DNA of 55,821 nt, from positions 1 through 55,821 of the forward strand of contig JAESUH010000059.1 of NCBI GenBank assembly GCA_016763155.1, written 5' to 3'. A program made the translations under genes and the position numbers. How positions within the stretch are numbered: position 1 is the stretch's first letter; each line of letters begins with the position of its first letter. Below the pieces are notes generated by a model. It was not told where the DNA came from. It worked only from the letters and a program-made list of their open reading frames with translations, and ran no database searches. Positions 25,482 through 34,570 of the stretch are shown here, in pieces. Source of the stretch: Rhizobiaceae bacterium. GTDB lineage: Bacteria > Pseudomonadota > Alphaproteobacteria > Rhizobiales > Rhizobiaceae.

Positions 25482-26879
25482 ATGACAAAAAGTGAAGCTG
25501 GAAACCAGATGTGGGGAGGCCGGTTCGCCAGCGGCCCGGATGCCATATTGGAAGCAATCAATGCCTCCATTGACTATGACCGGAAATTCTACGCTCAAGA
25601 TATTGCAGGCTCCAAAGCCCACGCCAATATGTTGAAAGATCAAGGCATTATTTCGGCGGAAGATGCAAAACAAATCTGCGCTGGTCTGGACACAATTTTG
25701 TCAGAGATTGAGAATGGCACGTTCGAATTTTCAAGGGCACTCGAAGACATCCACATGAATGTGGAAGCAAGGTTAGCCACCCTCATCGGCCCGGCTGCAG
25801 GAAGATTACACACCGCACGTTCCAGAAACGATCAGGTAGCACTCGGGTTTCGCCTTTGGGTGAAAGAAAATATGGTTGCTCTTGACGGAGCATTAAAAGC
25901 TCTGATCGTCGCTTTTCTCGATAAGGCGGATCAGCACACAGCAACCGTAATGCCGGGTTTCACCCATTTGCAAACAGCGCAGCCGGTTACTTTCGGCCAC
26001 CATTGCATGGCCTATGTGGAAATGTTCTCACGCGACCGCGACCGGGTGCAATCAGCCATTCACCGTATGGATCAATGCCCATTGGGAACTGCGGCCTTGG
26101 CCGGAACCGGTTTTAACATCGACCGCCACGCCACAGCCAAAGCTTTGGGCTTTGCGGAACCAAGCCGCAATTCACTCGATGCGGTATCTGACCGGGATTT
26201 CGCGCTGGATTTCCTCTCTTGCGCCTCTATCTGCGCCACCCATCTTTCACGAATTGCAGAAGAAATTGTCATCTGGTCCACTCCTCAATTTGGTTTTATC
26301 CAGCTTTCAGACGCATTTTCCACCGGCTCCTCGATCATGCCGCAAAAGAAAAATCCTGATGCCGCCGAATTGGTTCGTGCCAAAACCGGCCGCATTAATG
26401 GTTCTCTTATCGCCCTGCTCACCGTTATGAAGGGCCTACCTTTAGCTTATTCAAAAGACATGCAGGAAGATAAGGAAAGCGTGTTTGACGCATTTGAAAG
26501 TCTTGAACTGGCCATCGCAGCCATGACCGGCATGATTACCGATTTAACGGTCAACGTGGATAATATGAGACAAGCTGCAGGCAGTGGTTACTCCACGGCA
26601 ACCGATCTGGCCGACTGGCTGGTGCGTGAAGCAAATATTCCGTTTCGCGATGCTCATCATGTCACCGGTCGCGCTGTCGCCATGGCTATTGAAAAAAAGT
26701 GCGAACTGCATGAATTGTCGCTGGAAGATTTACAATCCATTCATTCAGAGATTACCTCCGCAATCTTTGACGTATTATCCGTCGACAGTTCAGTTGCCAG
26801 CCGAACCAGCTTTGGCGGCACGGCCCCTGGAAATGTTGCCAAACAGGTGGCGTATTGGCGCGAACGCTTAAAAAACTAA
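25482..26879 (+). CDS. argH: Argininosuccinate lyase
   Basis: 465 aa cytosolic enzyme of the fumarase/aspartase superfamily, cleaving argininosuccinate to arginine and fumarate. Family signatures are [11 protein letters not shown] at the start, [11 protein letters not shown] near residue 90, [16 protein letters not shown] near 110, and the flexible catalytic loop [18 protein letters not shown] near 282. GGAG at 25471-25474 precedes the ATG. It lies divergent from the tlpA-like gene and upstream of lptM and lysA, the same order as in many Hyphomicrobiales. Confidence 0.97.
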   Translation: MTKSEAGNQMWGGRFASGPDAILEAINASIDYDRKFYAQDIAGSKAHANMLKDQGIISAEDAKQICAGLDTILSEIENGTFEFSRALEDIHMNVEARLATLIGPAAGRLHTARSRNDQVALGFRLWVKENMVALDGALKALIVAFLDKADQHTATVMPGFTHLQTAQPVTFGHHCMAYVEMFSRDRDRVQSAIHRMDQCPLGTAALAGTGFNIDRHATAKALGFAEPSRNSLDAVSDRDFALDFLSCASICATHLSRIAEEIVIWSTPQFGFIQLSDAFSTGSSIMPQKKNPDAAELVRAKTGRINGSLIALLTVMKGLPLAYSKDMQEDKESVFDAFESLELAIAAMTGMITDLTVNVDNMRQAAGSGYSTATDLADWLVREANIPFRDAHHVTGRAVAMAIEKKCELHELSLEDLQSIHSEITSAIFDVLSVDSSVASRTSFGGTAPGNVAKQVAYWRERLKN

Positions 26880-26945
26880 AGCTTTATTTGACTTTCTTTG
26901 CGGCGTGTCGAATATGATGCCAGCAAATGCTACGGGAACGATAAA

Positions 26946-27149
26946 ATGACACTTGTCATTAAGAAAACATCGCTGATTTTCATCACGCTGCTTGTTGCAG
27001 GCAGTGTTATTTCCGGCTGTGGTCGTCGTGGCCCTCTGGAGGCCCCGCCTGCTCAGGCCAATGTTGTTACGGTCGATGAAAACGGCAATACGGTCAAGGG
27101 AACCAGACCGACCGAAGAAAAGCCTTTCATCCTCGACGCACTGCTCTAA
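26946..27149 (+). CDS. lptM: LPS translocon maturation chaperone LptM-like lipoprotein
   Basis: 67 aa lipoprotein. The signal peptide ends in the lipobox VISGC with C25 as the lipidation site, followed by the diagnostic CGRRGPLEAPP. Small lipoproteins with this CG-x-x-G-x-L motif between argH and lysA belong to the LptM (YifL) family, shown in Escherichia coli to aid assembly of the LptD/LptE translocon. The true start is ATG 26946; the frame upstream lacks a ribosome site. Short, and easy to miss. Confidence 0.85.
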   Translation: MTLVIKKTSLIFITLLVAGSVISGCGRRGPLEAPPAQANVVTVDENGNTVKGTRPTEEKPFILDALL

Positions 27150-27177
27150 CTTTCTCGCTAATTTCAGGAACATTACA

Positions 27178-28443
27178 GTGAACCATTTTGAGTATCGAGA
27201 TGGCATTTTGCATGCAGAAGACGTGTCCATTGAGGACATTGCAAAATCTGTTGGAACCCCGTTTTATTGCTATTCCACGGCCACACTTCAGCGCCACTAT
27301 AGAGTGTTCGAGGAAGCTTTTTCAGATATCCCATCCAAAATTTGCTATGCTCTGAAAGCTAATTCCAATCAGGCCGTATTAAAAATTTTGGCCGATATGG
27401 GCAGCGGTGCCGACGTAGTTTCAGAAGGCGAATTAATGCGCGTTCTGAAAGCCGGAATCCCTCCTGAAAAAATTATGTTCTCCGGTGTTGGTAAAACCGC
27501 ACGCGAAATAGATGCGGCCCTCAATGCGGATATTTTCTGTTTCAATGTAGAATCTCTGCCGGAACTCTATCACCTGTCGCAGCGCGCTGTGGCTTTGGGT
27601 AAGACTGCACGAGTTTCATTCCGTATCAATCCTGATGTGGATGCGGGAACTCATGAGAAAATTTCCACCGGCAAGGCTGGTGATAAATTTGGCATCCCCT
27701 GGAGCGAAGCTTTAAAAACCTATGACCTTGCAGCCACTCTGGATGGCATTTCGGTCAATGGCATCGACATGCATATTGGCAGCCAGATAACCCAGTTAGA
27801 GCCGTTTGACCGGGCTTTTTCAAAACTTGAAGGTCTGGTTCGCGAATTACGCAGTCACGGCCATGAAATCAATCATGTGGATGTGGGTGGCGGACTTGGC
27901 ATTCCCTATAAAAACGACAATTCTCCACCGCCAGACCCGCAAAAATATTCTACCGTGGTGAAAAAACACGTGAGCGCGCTCGATTGTGAAATCGTATTTG
28001 AACCCGGCCGCCTGATTGCCGGCAATGCCGGTATTCTGGTTGGCAGCGTGATTTACGTCAAAAACACCGAGGCTAAAAGCTTCGTCATTGGCGACACAGC
28101 CATGAACGACTTGCTTCGCCCCACGCTTTATGAGGCATGGCATAATATTATTCCTGTAACCGAGGCCAATAATCTAAAAGACACAATCCATGGAGATTTG
28201 GTTGGTCCGGTATGCGAAACAGGCGATTACATGGCCCGCGATCGGGAATTACCTCACCTTGAAGCTGGCGATTTATACGCAGTTTTAACCGCTGGCGCTT
28301 ATGGTGCGGTACAATCCGGCACCTATAATACCAGACCATTAATTGCTGAGGTTTTGGTGAGTGGTTCCAGATTCCATGTGGTGCGCCCGCGCCAAACTTT
28401 GGAGCAACTAATCGGTCTGGATTCACTTCCCGACTGGCTTTAA
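27178..28443 (+). CDS. lysA: Diaminopimelate decarboxylase
   Basis: 421 aa PLP enzyme making lysine from meso-diaminopimelate. The PLP lysine is K60 in ICYALKANSN; HIGSQITQLEPF, DVGGGLGIPY and EPGRLIAGNAG form the cofactor site; GPVCETGDYMA brings the active-site cysteine from the partner subunit; AGAYGAVQSGTYNTRP ends the domain. The start is GTG at 27178 with AGGAA about 8 nt before it; a longer open frame that overlaps lptM has no family match. It is co-directional with argH and lptM. Confidence 0.96.
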   Translation: MNHFEYRDGILHAEDVSIEDIAKSVGTPFYCYSTATLQRHYRVFEEAFSDIPSKICYALKANSNQAVLKILADMGSGADVVSEGELMRVLKAGIPPEKIMFSGVGKTAREIDAALNADIFCFNVESLPELYHLSQRAVALGKTARVSFRINPDVDAGTHEKISTGKAGDKFGIPWSEALKTYDLAATLDGISVNGIDMHIGSQITQLEPFDRAFSKLEGLVRELRSHGHEINHVDVGGGLGIPYKNDNSPPPDPQKYSTVVKKHVSALDCEIVFEPGRLIAGNAGILVGSVIYVKNTEAKSFVIGDTAMNDLLRPTLYEAWHNIIPVTEANNLKDTIHGDLVGPVCETGDYMARDRELPHLEAGDLYAVLTAGAYGAVQSGTYNTRPLIAEVLVSGSRFHVVRPRQTLEQLIGLDSLPDWL

Positions 28444-28556
28444 TATTTGCTTGCGTCACAGATCTGATCACAATTTGTCGAGAACAACTTCAAATTCCTC
28501 GAATTCGCCGGATTTTATGTTAATCTAACATCGAACCGCATCAAATTCAGGGCATT

Positions 28557-31142
28557 GTGATCGAAAATCAAGCGCCAACACCTGAGACTACATCAATTAA
28601 TTCAGGACTTTCACCGCTCCTGAAGTATAGCACTTGGGCGGCACTTTTTTGGGAATCCTTATGGCCGCGCCTTGTTCCCTTCTTCATGGTCGCTTGTGTA
28701 TTTTTCATCTTTTCATGGCTTGGCCTTTGGGAATTAACCGATAAGACGCTCGGCAGCACCGGGCGTTGGGTTGTTCTGGGCGCATTCGCACTGCTGGCGC
28801 TTTATGCACTGCGTTATTTGTTTTCAGTCAAATTCCCGGACAGAAATACAATCATTCGGCGCATTGAATCCGTATCACAATTGCAGCACCGCCCGTTAAC
28901 AGCCCAAAGCGATCCGCAGGCTACCGGCAATGAAGATGCGCTCTCCACCATTTTGTGGCAGGAACACCAGCGGCGTATGGCTGACCAGTTACAAAACATG
29001 ACAGCTGGCAGCCCCAAGCCCGATGCCAGTCAATTTGATAAATACGCCATTCGTGCAGCTCTGCCAGTTCTGGCCTTTGCGGCCTTTCTTTATTCTTTTG
29101 GCAATGGCGGAGGACAATTGGTGGATGCGATCACCCCTCCACTTGACCGTGAAGCGCTTTTGACACGGCTGGACATCTGGATAAATCCACCGGCTTACAC
29201 CCGAAAACCGCCAATCTATTTGTCAAAACGCAAGGCAACAGACGCAGCTAATGCAATCTCCGCTCCGCAGAACAGCGAATTTTACCTGCGCTATATCGGA
29301 AAATCTGAAATTGAATTGCACTATGTTGGCCCCCTAGGTCGACAACTTATTGAGCCTACAGACACAGCCACCAAAAGTGGCGAGACCGAATTCAAGTTTC
29401 CCCTAAAAAATACAGGTCTGGTCGAACTTTCAGCCAATGGCGAAACCCTTTCCCAATGGCCGTTAAACATCATCAAGGATACCCCGCCGACCATTAAATT
29501 TACCAAAATTCCAGATGCTGCACTCTCAGGCTCCCTGCAGCTGAATTATGAAATGACCGATGATTACGGTGTGCTTTCTGCCAAAGCCGAAATCCAATCT
29601 CTGGAAGAAACCGACCCCAAGGCCCGCCCATTGGTGGACGCGCCCAAACTCCCCCTCCCCTTACCGCGTCAACGGACAAAAACCGGCAAAGCCAAGGTCA
29701 ACAGAGATCTGACCAAACACCCGCTGGCTGGAAGCAGAGTGTCGATTACGCTGACTGCATTAGATGATGCCGGTCAGGAAGGCCGCAGCATCTCTCACGA
29801 AATGGATTTGCCCGGCAGAAAATTTTCAAAACCGCTGGCTCTGGCCCTGGTAGAACAACGCCGCATTCTGGCGCTGGACGCTCGTAAATTACCACGCGTT
29901 GCCAATCTGCTGGATGCGGTGAGCTCTGTTCCCGATCATTATATCAATAATCCAACTGCAAAAATCGCAATGCGCGTCGCTTATCAGCGCCTGCTATCAG
30001 CCCGCAATGATGATGAGCTGCGAGATACACTGGACCTGATGTGGGACATTGCTTTGGCCATCGAATTTGGCGATTTGTCCGAAGCCGAACGCAAATTGCG
30101 TGAAGCTCAGGAAAAGCTATCCAAAGCACTGGAAGAAAATGCATCGCCTGAAGAAATCGAAAAACTGATGCAGGAATTACGTCAGGCAATGAATGATTTC
30201 ATGCAGCAAATGATGGAGCAGGCCAGAAATAACCCACTGCAACAAAATCCCTTTGATCAGAATAACCAGACGCAAACTCTGACCCAGCGCGACATCGAAA
30301 AGATGATGGACAGAATTGAAGATCTGGCCAAATCCGGTTCAAAAGACGCCGCTCGTGAGTTACTTGCCGAGATGCAGCGCATGATGGATAATCTGCGCAC
30401 TAGCCAGCATCAGCAACAGCGCCGCCAAGAGGGCAACCAAATGAATAAGGCGCTGGATAAACTCAGCGAGCTGATGCAACAGCAACAAAAACTGCTGAAT
30501 GAAACATTTAAAATGCAGCGCCAAGACCCTGCCAATCGGCAAAACCAGCAGCAACAAAGCCAAGACAAGAATCAGGAACGCCAAAACGAAAAGGGCCAGA
30601 ACCAGCAAGGCCAAAATCAAGAACCGATGACGCCCGAAGAATTCGCCAAGGCCCTTGAACAATTAAAACAGCAACAGGAAGCTCTAAAGCAACAGCTCGG
30701 CGAATTGGGTGAACAATTAGAAGGCATGGGCCTTGATCCATCAGAGCAGTTTGGCAAAGCAATGGGCGAAATGGGCGAGGCCGGTAAAAACCTTGGCAAA
30801 GGCAGTACCGGTGCCGCCACATCCAATCAGGCGAAGGCTCTGGAAGCGCTAAAACAAGGCGCACAACAAATGATGCAGCAAATGGCCGGAGACCGCCAAC
30901 CCGGCGGCCAACAACCAGGTGACCGCGGCCAAGGACGCTCAGGCGCGCGCAAAACCAACGACCCTCTGGGCAGAAACAGACCGGGCGATGGACGCAATAC
31001 TGGTGACGAAACCAAAGTGCCCGATGAAATCGATGCACAAATTGCCCGCCAAATTCTGGAAGCCATCCGCAAACGTCTCTCCATCCCCACTCAGCCCCTG
31101 ATTGAGAAGGATTATTTGGAGCGGTTGTTGGAGAGTAGATGA
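28557..31142 (+). CDS. TIGR02302/DUF4175 family protein
   Basis: 861 aa, function unknown, conserved in alphaproteobacteria. Two or three membrane helices lie near residues 40-60, 70-88 and 170-185; a periplasmic beta-rich region runs from about 200 to 430. From about 480 the chain becomes long, charged and helical, then strongly Gln/Met-rich (about 560-780), with low-complexity runs such as QQMMEQARNNPLQQNPFDQN. The GTG at 28557 follows AGGG closely. Location after lysA is its usual place. The repetitive part is likely coiled coil or flexible; no catalytic motif is visible. Confidence 0.88.
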   Translation: MIENQAPTPETTSINSGLSPLLKYSTWAALFWESLWPRLVPFFMVACVFFIFSWLGLWELTDKTLGSTGRWVVLGAFALLALYALRYLFSVKFPDRNTIIRRIESVSQLQHRPLTAQSDPQATGNEDALSTILWQEHQRRMADQLQNMTAGSPKPDASQFDKYAIRAALPVLAFAAFLYSFGNGGGQLVDAITPPLDREALLTRLDIWINPPAYTRKPPIYLSKRKATDAANAISAPQNSEFYLRYIGKSEIELHYVGPLGRQLIEPTDTATKSGETEFKFPLKNTGLVELSANGETLSQWPLNIIKDTPPTIKFTKIPDAALSGSLQLNYEMTDDYGVLSAKAEIQSLEETDPKARPLVDAPKLPLPLPRQRTKTGKAKVNRDLTKHPLAGSRVSITLTALDDAGQEGRSISHEMDLPGRKFSKPLALALVEQRRILALDARKLPRVANLLDAVSSVPDHYINNPTAKIAMRVAYQRLLSARNDDELRDTLDLMWDIALAIEFGDLSEAERKLREAQEKLSKALEENASPEEIEKLMQELRQAMNDFMQQMMEQARNNPLQQNPFDQNNQTQTLTQRDIEKMMDRIEDLAKSGSKDAARELLAEMQRMMDNLRTSQHQQQRRQEGNQMNKALDKLSELMQQQQKLLNETFKMQRQDPANRQNQQQQSQDKNQERQNEKGQNQQGQNQEPMTPEEFAKALEQLKQQQEALKQQLGELGEQLEGMGLDPSEQFGKAMGEMGEAGKNLGKGSTGAATSNQAKALEALKQGAQQMMQQMAGDRQPGGQQPGDRGQGRSGARKTNDPLGRNRPGDGRNTGDETKVPDEIDAQIARQILEAIRKRLSIPTQPLIEKDYLERLLESR

Positions 31143-31171
31143 GTTAATTTAAGGATTGCGATGGGGCTGGT

Positions 31172-31419
31172 TGTTTGTTCTCACGGCGTATCTTCGCTAC
31201 GCTCAGGCCTGCGAAGGCGCGGCGCATTAGCGCCGGTCGCTCTTCGCTCCCCGCCTATCGGCGGTCTGATACGGTGAGAAGCGAGCAAGGGAACTATCTG
31301 GAGGAATTTGTGCATGGGAAACGAATGAGAGCCCAAAGGGCGAGCGTGGGAACCCGGCACTAATGTGCCGCCCATGCGGAGGCCCGAACGATAGTGAGGA
31401 TACGCCGTGAGAACAAACA
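31172..31419. mobile_element. MITE-like element made of two inverted three-hairpin repeats (B and C)
   Basis: 248 bp with perfect 21-bp terminal inverted repeats (31172-31192 and 31399-31419). Each half is a copy of the unit also found alone at 17519-17605: B (31173-31264, minus) and C (31331-31418, plus), with a short spacer between. Each copy holds hairpins H1 (31251-31264; 31331-31341), H2 (31220-31235; 31355-31370) and H3 (31384-31399 in C) plus the tail GATACGCCGTGAG. No coding sequence or target duplication is evident. It fills the gap between the TIGR02302 gene and hpt. Confidence 0.75.
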
Positions 31420-31435
31420 TGCTTAACCCTTCGGG

Positions 31436-31978
31436 TTAAGCATCTCCGGTCACAACACCAACGAATGGCAGTTCACGAAAAGCGTGGCCGGCATCCATGC
31501 CATAGCCAACTACGAATTTATCCGGGCATTCAAAACCCACATAATCTGCAGATACTTCAGTTTTTCGGCGCATGCTTTTATCAAGCAGGGCAACAATCGA
31601 AACCTTATTCGCGCCGCGTTCCAGCATCAAATCGCGGGTAAATTTCATGGTTTTGCCGGATTCCAGAATATCGTCGATCAACAAAATATCCCGGCCTTCA
31701 ACACTGCTTTCAATATCGCGCAGCACCACCAGTTCGCCAGGCTCAGTGCCAGCGCCATAACTTGATATAGAGATGAATTCCAGTTCCGGCGACAGGCCTG
31801 CCTCATACATGGCGCGAACCAGATCGGCGGCGAATACGAACGACCCTTTCAGAACAGATACCACCAGAATATTGCTCAGATCTCCCAAAGCAATTTGTTC
31901 GGCCAATTCGGTGTTACGCACTGCAATTTGCGCTGCGCTAAACAACACTTCAATCTTTTTATCTCTTACGATAGGCAT
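31436..31978 (-). CDS. hpt: Hypoxanthine phosphoribosyltransferase
   Basis: 180 aa type I phosphoribosyltransferase for purine salvage, joining hypoxanthine or guanine to PRPP. The PRPP loop is IEGRDILLIDDILESGKT-like, seen here as DILLIDDILESGKTMKF near residue 105; LVVSVLKGSFVFAADLVR supplies the pyrophosphate loop; and GYGMDAGHAFRELPFVG near 155 is the flexible purine end. Length and motifs fit Hpt rather than Gpt or Apt. Its end lies directly against the MITE-like repeat. Confidence 0.94.
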   Translation of the reverse strand: MPIVRDKKIEVLFSAAQIAVRNTELAEQIALGDLSNILVVSVLKGSFVFAADLVRAMYEAGLSPELEFISISSYGAGTEPGELVVLRDIESSVEGRDILLIDDILESGKTMKFTRDLMLERGANKVSIVALLDKSMRRKTEVSADYVGFECPDKFVVGYGMDAGHAFRELPFVGVVTGDA

Positions 31979-31999
31979 GGAAATTCCGTTTTGCTGGTT

Positions 32000-32608
32000 C
32001 TAACCACCATTTCCCGACACAAGTCTAATATCAACAACACTGTCAGGGTAAATTTCAGTGGTATATTTTGAACTGAAGCGGATGGATGCACCCGCATTCA
32101 ATGAGGTCTGAAGAGGACGATAACGCCATGAAACAATGTTTTGCCCGCCTTTTCCCCGTAACACAATATCAAGTTGAGGTATGGACAATTTATCCCCCGT
32201 CCTATTGGTAATTTGCCCTTCAACCAACGCAATATCGCGCCGATTGAGTGTAATTTTACGCAAATGCACATTAGAAACTTCTATCAACATGGAAGCGGGA
32301 AGCTGTAAAGTGGGTGCCAAAATTTTTGCAATGGTCATTTTACCGGGCTTGATCTCTGTCGGTTGATAGAACCAGTTTGCCAGTGATATCGCCACCACAA
32401 TCCCAACAAACCCCAGCGCCAAACCAAATATTTTTTTGGCCACATTCCAACGGCCCGCATGGACATGTTTATTAGAAAAAACTCGCGCATCAAGTTGCGA
32501 TGAAACAGGGGAACGTAACCTATCCGCCCTGGGGTTAGCTCTTATTTCTCCAGCAAATTCAAGTGCTTGTTCGTATGAATCCGGCATCCTGATTCCATTC
32601 AACTTCAA
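32000..32608 (-). CDS. Conserved alphaproteobacterial membrane protein (DUF3426-like)
   Basis: 202 aa. One membrane helix lies near residues 62-82 (IFGLALGFVGIVVAISLANWFY), split by a cytoplasmic N-terminus and a periplasmic beta-sandwich with ALVEGQITNRTGDKLSIPQLDIVLRG-type strands, matching DUF3426-like proteins. Related genes next to ftsE often begin with a zinc ribbon (two CxxC motifs); none is present here and nothing like it is seen in the gap upstream. Function unknown. Divergent from ftsE, with a CtrA-type box between. Confidence 0.7.
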   Translation of the reverse strand: MKLNGIRMPDSYEQALEFAGEIRANPRADRLRSPVSSQLDARVFSNKHVHAGRWNVAKKIFGLALGFVGIVVAISLANWFYQPTEIKPGKMTIAKILAPTLQLPASMLIEVSNVHLRKITLNRRDIALVEGQITNRTGDKLSIPQLDIVLRGKGGQNIVSWRYRPLQTSLNAGASIRFSSKYTTEIYPDSVVDIRLVSGNGG

Positions 32609-32647
32609 ACAGAGTTATCTTACCCATCACAGACTAGCGCAATTTTA

Positions 32648-32662
32648 TTAATCCACTGTTAA
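32648..32662. promoter_or_regulatory. Candidate CtrA box upstream of ftsE
   Basis: TTAA-N7-TTAA at exactly 7-bp spacing, followed by CC as in the extended consensus TTAACC. It lies 62 bp before the ftsE start and 39 bp before the divergent gene. CtrA is the alphaproteobacterial cell-cycle regulator, so control of a division gene is reasonable. Confidence 0.6.
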
Positions 32663-32724
32663 CCATAAATTTCCCAGTGTAAGTATAGGTTGCAAATGCA
32701 AATCAAAAGGAATCTGATTCGGCC

Positions 32725-33384
32725 GTGATCAAATTTGAAAATGTAGGGCTCAGATATGGCCTTGGTCCAGAAGTCCTCAGTGATCTGACATTTCAGATCA
32801 AGCCAAATTCCATGCAGTTCCTTACTGGTCCTTCCGGCGCCGGCAAAACCAGCCTGTTGCGGTTAATGCTGATGTCGTTGCGTCCAACTCGCGGTCTGGT
32901 AACTGTGTTTGGAAAGGACGCCGCTTCTATCACACCCGAGCAATTGCCAGCTATCAGACGTAAGATCGGTGTCGTATTTCAAGATTTTAGATTACTGGAT
33001 CATCTTACCACCTATGAAAATGTTGCCCTGCCCCTGCGAGTGCGTGGCTCCAGTGAAAGCAGCTATCGATCCGATGTGACCGACCTCTTGGGTTGGGTGG
33101 GTCTTGGAGAGCGCATGCATGTTTTACCACCAGTCCTTTCCGGTGGCGAGAAGCAGCGCGTTGCAATTGCCCGCGCTTTGATTGATCAACCCGATATCCT
33201 ACTTGCAGATGAACCCACTGGCAATGTGGACCCACCCTTGGCTCGACGATTAATGCGTTTATTTCTGGAATTACATCGCTCCGGTACAGCCGTCATTCTG
33301 GCAACCCACGACCTTGGCCTGATGGATCAGTTCAATGCCCGTCGTTTGGTGCTAAATCAGGGGCGGTTGCAAATTTATGACTAA
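32725..33384 (+). CDS. ftsE: Cell division ATP-binding protein FtsE
   Basis: 219 aa ABC ATPase that with FtsX links the divisome to periplasmic peptidoglycan hydrolase activation. Walker A is GPSGAGKTS near residue 38, the signature is LSGGEKQRVAIARA near 138, Walker B is ILLADEPTGNVD near 158 and the switch histidine is in ILATHDLGLMD. The Q-loop is VFQDFRLLDHLTTYENVALP, specific to FtsE. The start is GTG. It overlaps ftsX by 8 bp, so the two are coupled. Confidence 0.95.
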   Translation: MIKFENVGLRYGLGPEVLSDLTFQIKPNSMQFLTGPSGAGKTSLLRLMLMSLRPTRGLVTVFGKDAASITPEQLPAIRRKIGVVFQDFRLLDHLTTYENVALPLRVRGSSESSYRSDVTDLLGWVGLGERMHVLPPVLSGGEKQRVAIARALIDQPDILLADEPTGNVDPPLARRLMRLFLELHRSGTAVILATHDLGLMDQFNARRLVLNQGRLQIYD

Positions 33385-34426
33385 AGCACCTGAAAAACCT
33401 ACGCCTGTGCCAAAACCCGACCAACAGGTAGGTTCGCAACCAAGGCCAATAATTGAAGCCGAAAATTTCGCTCAGCCGCCAAAACGCAAAGGCCGGACAA
33501 AACGCCTGCATAGCGGCAGCGAGATTGTGCCAACTGAGACCATTGCAGGGCAAGCTTTGATGTTTGTTATTGCGATTATGTCATTTCTCGCCTGTCTCAC
33601 CTTGGGGACGGTGACAATCATCAACCAGACGGCGCATGACTGGCAGAGTGATATTTCAAGGGAAGTGACCATACAAATTCGCCCCTTCGACAATGTCGAA
33701 ATGGATAAGGCGGTCCGTGAGGCCAGCAAAATTGCGCTTGGCTTTGAAGGGATTTCAAAAGTAATCGCCCTTAATGATGATGCGGCCGCAAAACTGCTGG
33801 AACCCTGGCTCGGCACCGGATTAAACATTGAAGAATTACCGGTCCCCAAGCTGTTGACCGTAACCATTGAAAGTGATGCCAAACCAGATTTTGAGGCCAT
33901 GCGGGAGGCGCTGAAGGTGAATGTGCCCGGTTCCAGCCTGGACGACCACCGCGCCTGGGTAGATCGATTAAACACCATGGCCTGGGCAATGGTGATGGTG
34001 GGTATATCTATCTTTTCGCTTGTTATGGCCGCCACCATTCTGACCGTGATTTTTGCCACCAGAGGCGCGATGGATAGCAATCGAAACGTAGTGGAAGTGC
34101 TGCATTTTGTCGGCGCGGATGCAGGCTTTATTTCGAATGAGTTTCAACAGCATTTTTTAAAACTTGGCTTGAAGGGAGCAGCCAGTGGCGGGGCTGCTGC
34201 AACCTTATTATTCATCGCACTCGGTCTATGGTCCAGCGCCAGCATTGGCACGCCGCAGGCAGATCAGATCAAGGCTCTCTTCGGCACATTTTCTCTTGGG
34301 TTGTCTGGCTATATCGGCATCATTATTGTTCTTGTCCTGATAGCCTTCCTGACGGCGCTCACCACCCGCATTACCGTTCATCGTTATGTGAATAGTCTTT
34401 ATAGCTACAATAGCGGCGGCAAATAG
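33377..34426 (+). CDS. ftsX: Cell division protein FtsX
   Basis: 349 aa, longer than many homologues due to a Pro/Lys-rich cytoplasmic N-terminus (about residues 1-58). Helix 1 (about 58-80) is followed by the periplasmic loop (to about 190), with DNVEMDKAVREASKIALGF and SLDDHRAWVDRLNTMAWAM, and three further helices. The periplasmic loop would activate peptidoglycan hydrolase regulators. Coupled to ftsE by overlap. Probably expressed from the same promoter with the CtrA box. Confidence 0.93.
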   Translation: MTKAPEKPTPVPKPDQQVGSQPRPIIEAENFAQPPKRKGRTKRLHSGSEIVPTETIAGQALMFVIAIMSFLACLTLGTVTIINQTAHDWQSDISREVTIQIRPFDNVEMDKAVREASKIALGFEGISKVIALNDDAAAKLLEPWLGTGLNIEELPVPKLLTVTIESDAKPDFEAMREALKVNVPGSSLDDHRAWVDRLNTMAWAMVMVGISIFSLVMAATILTVIFATRGAMDSNRNVVEVLHFVGADAGFISNEFQQHFLKLGLKGAASGGAAATLLFIALGLWSSASIGTPQADQIKALFGTFSLGLSGYIGIIIVLVLIAFLTALTTRITVHRYVNSLYSYNSGGK

Positions 34427-34570
34427 CCACTTTACCATTAACCACCACCAATAAATTTGCCTTGCCAATTCTCTGCCATAATCCTTTAATATAATTGTTG
34501 ACGAACCCGCTTTGTGTAACGATTAGGCAACATTTCTTTAACGTGAATGTCTGGATTGGGCGATACAGAT

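Noticed and set aside
26992-27177. 62-codon N-terminal extension of LysA overlapping lptM
   Set aside because: Out of frame with lptM, no family match; GTG 27178 has a ribosome site and the right protein start.
30360-31090. Several long antisense frames within the TIGR02302 gene
   Set aside because: They mirror the Gln/Met-rich low-complexity region; their leucine-rich or proline-rich composition is a by-product of CAG/CAA codons read backwards.
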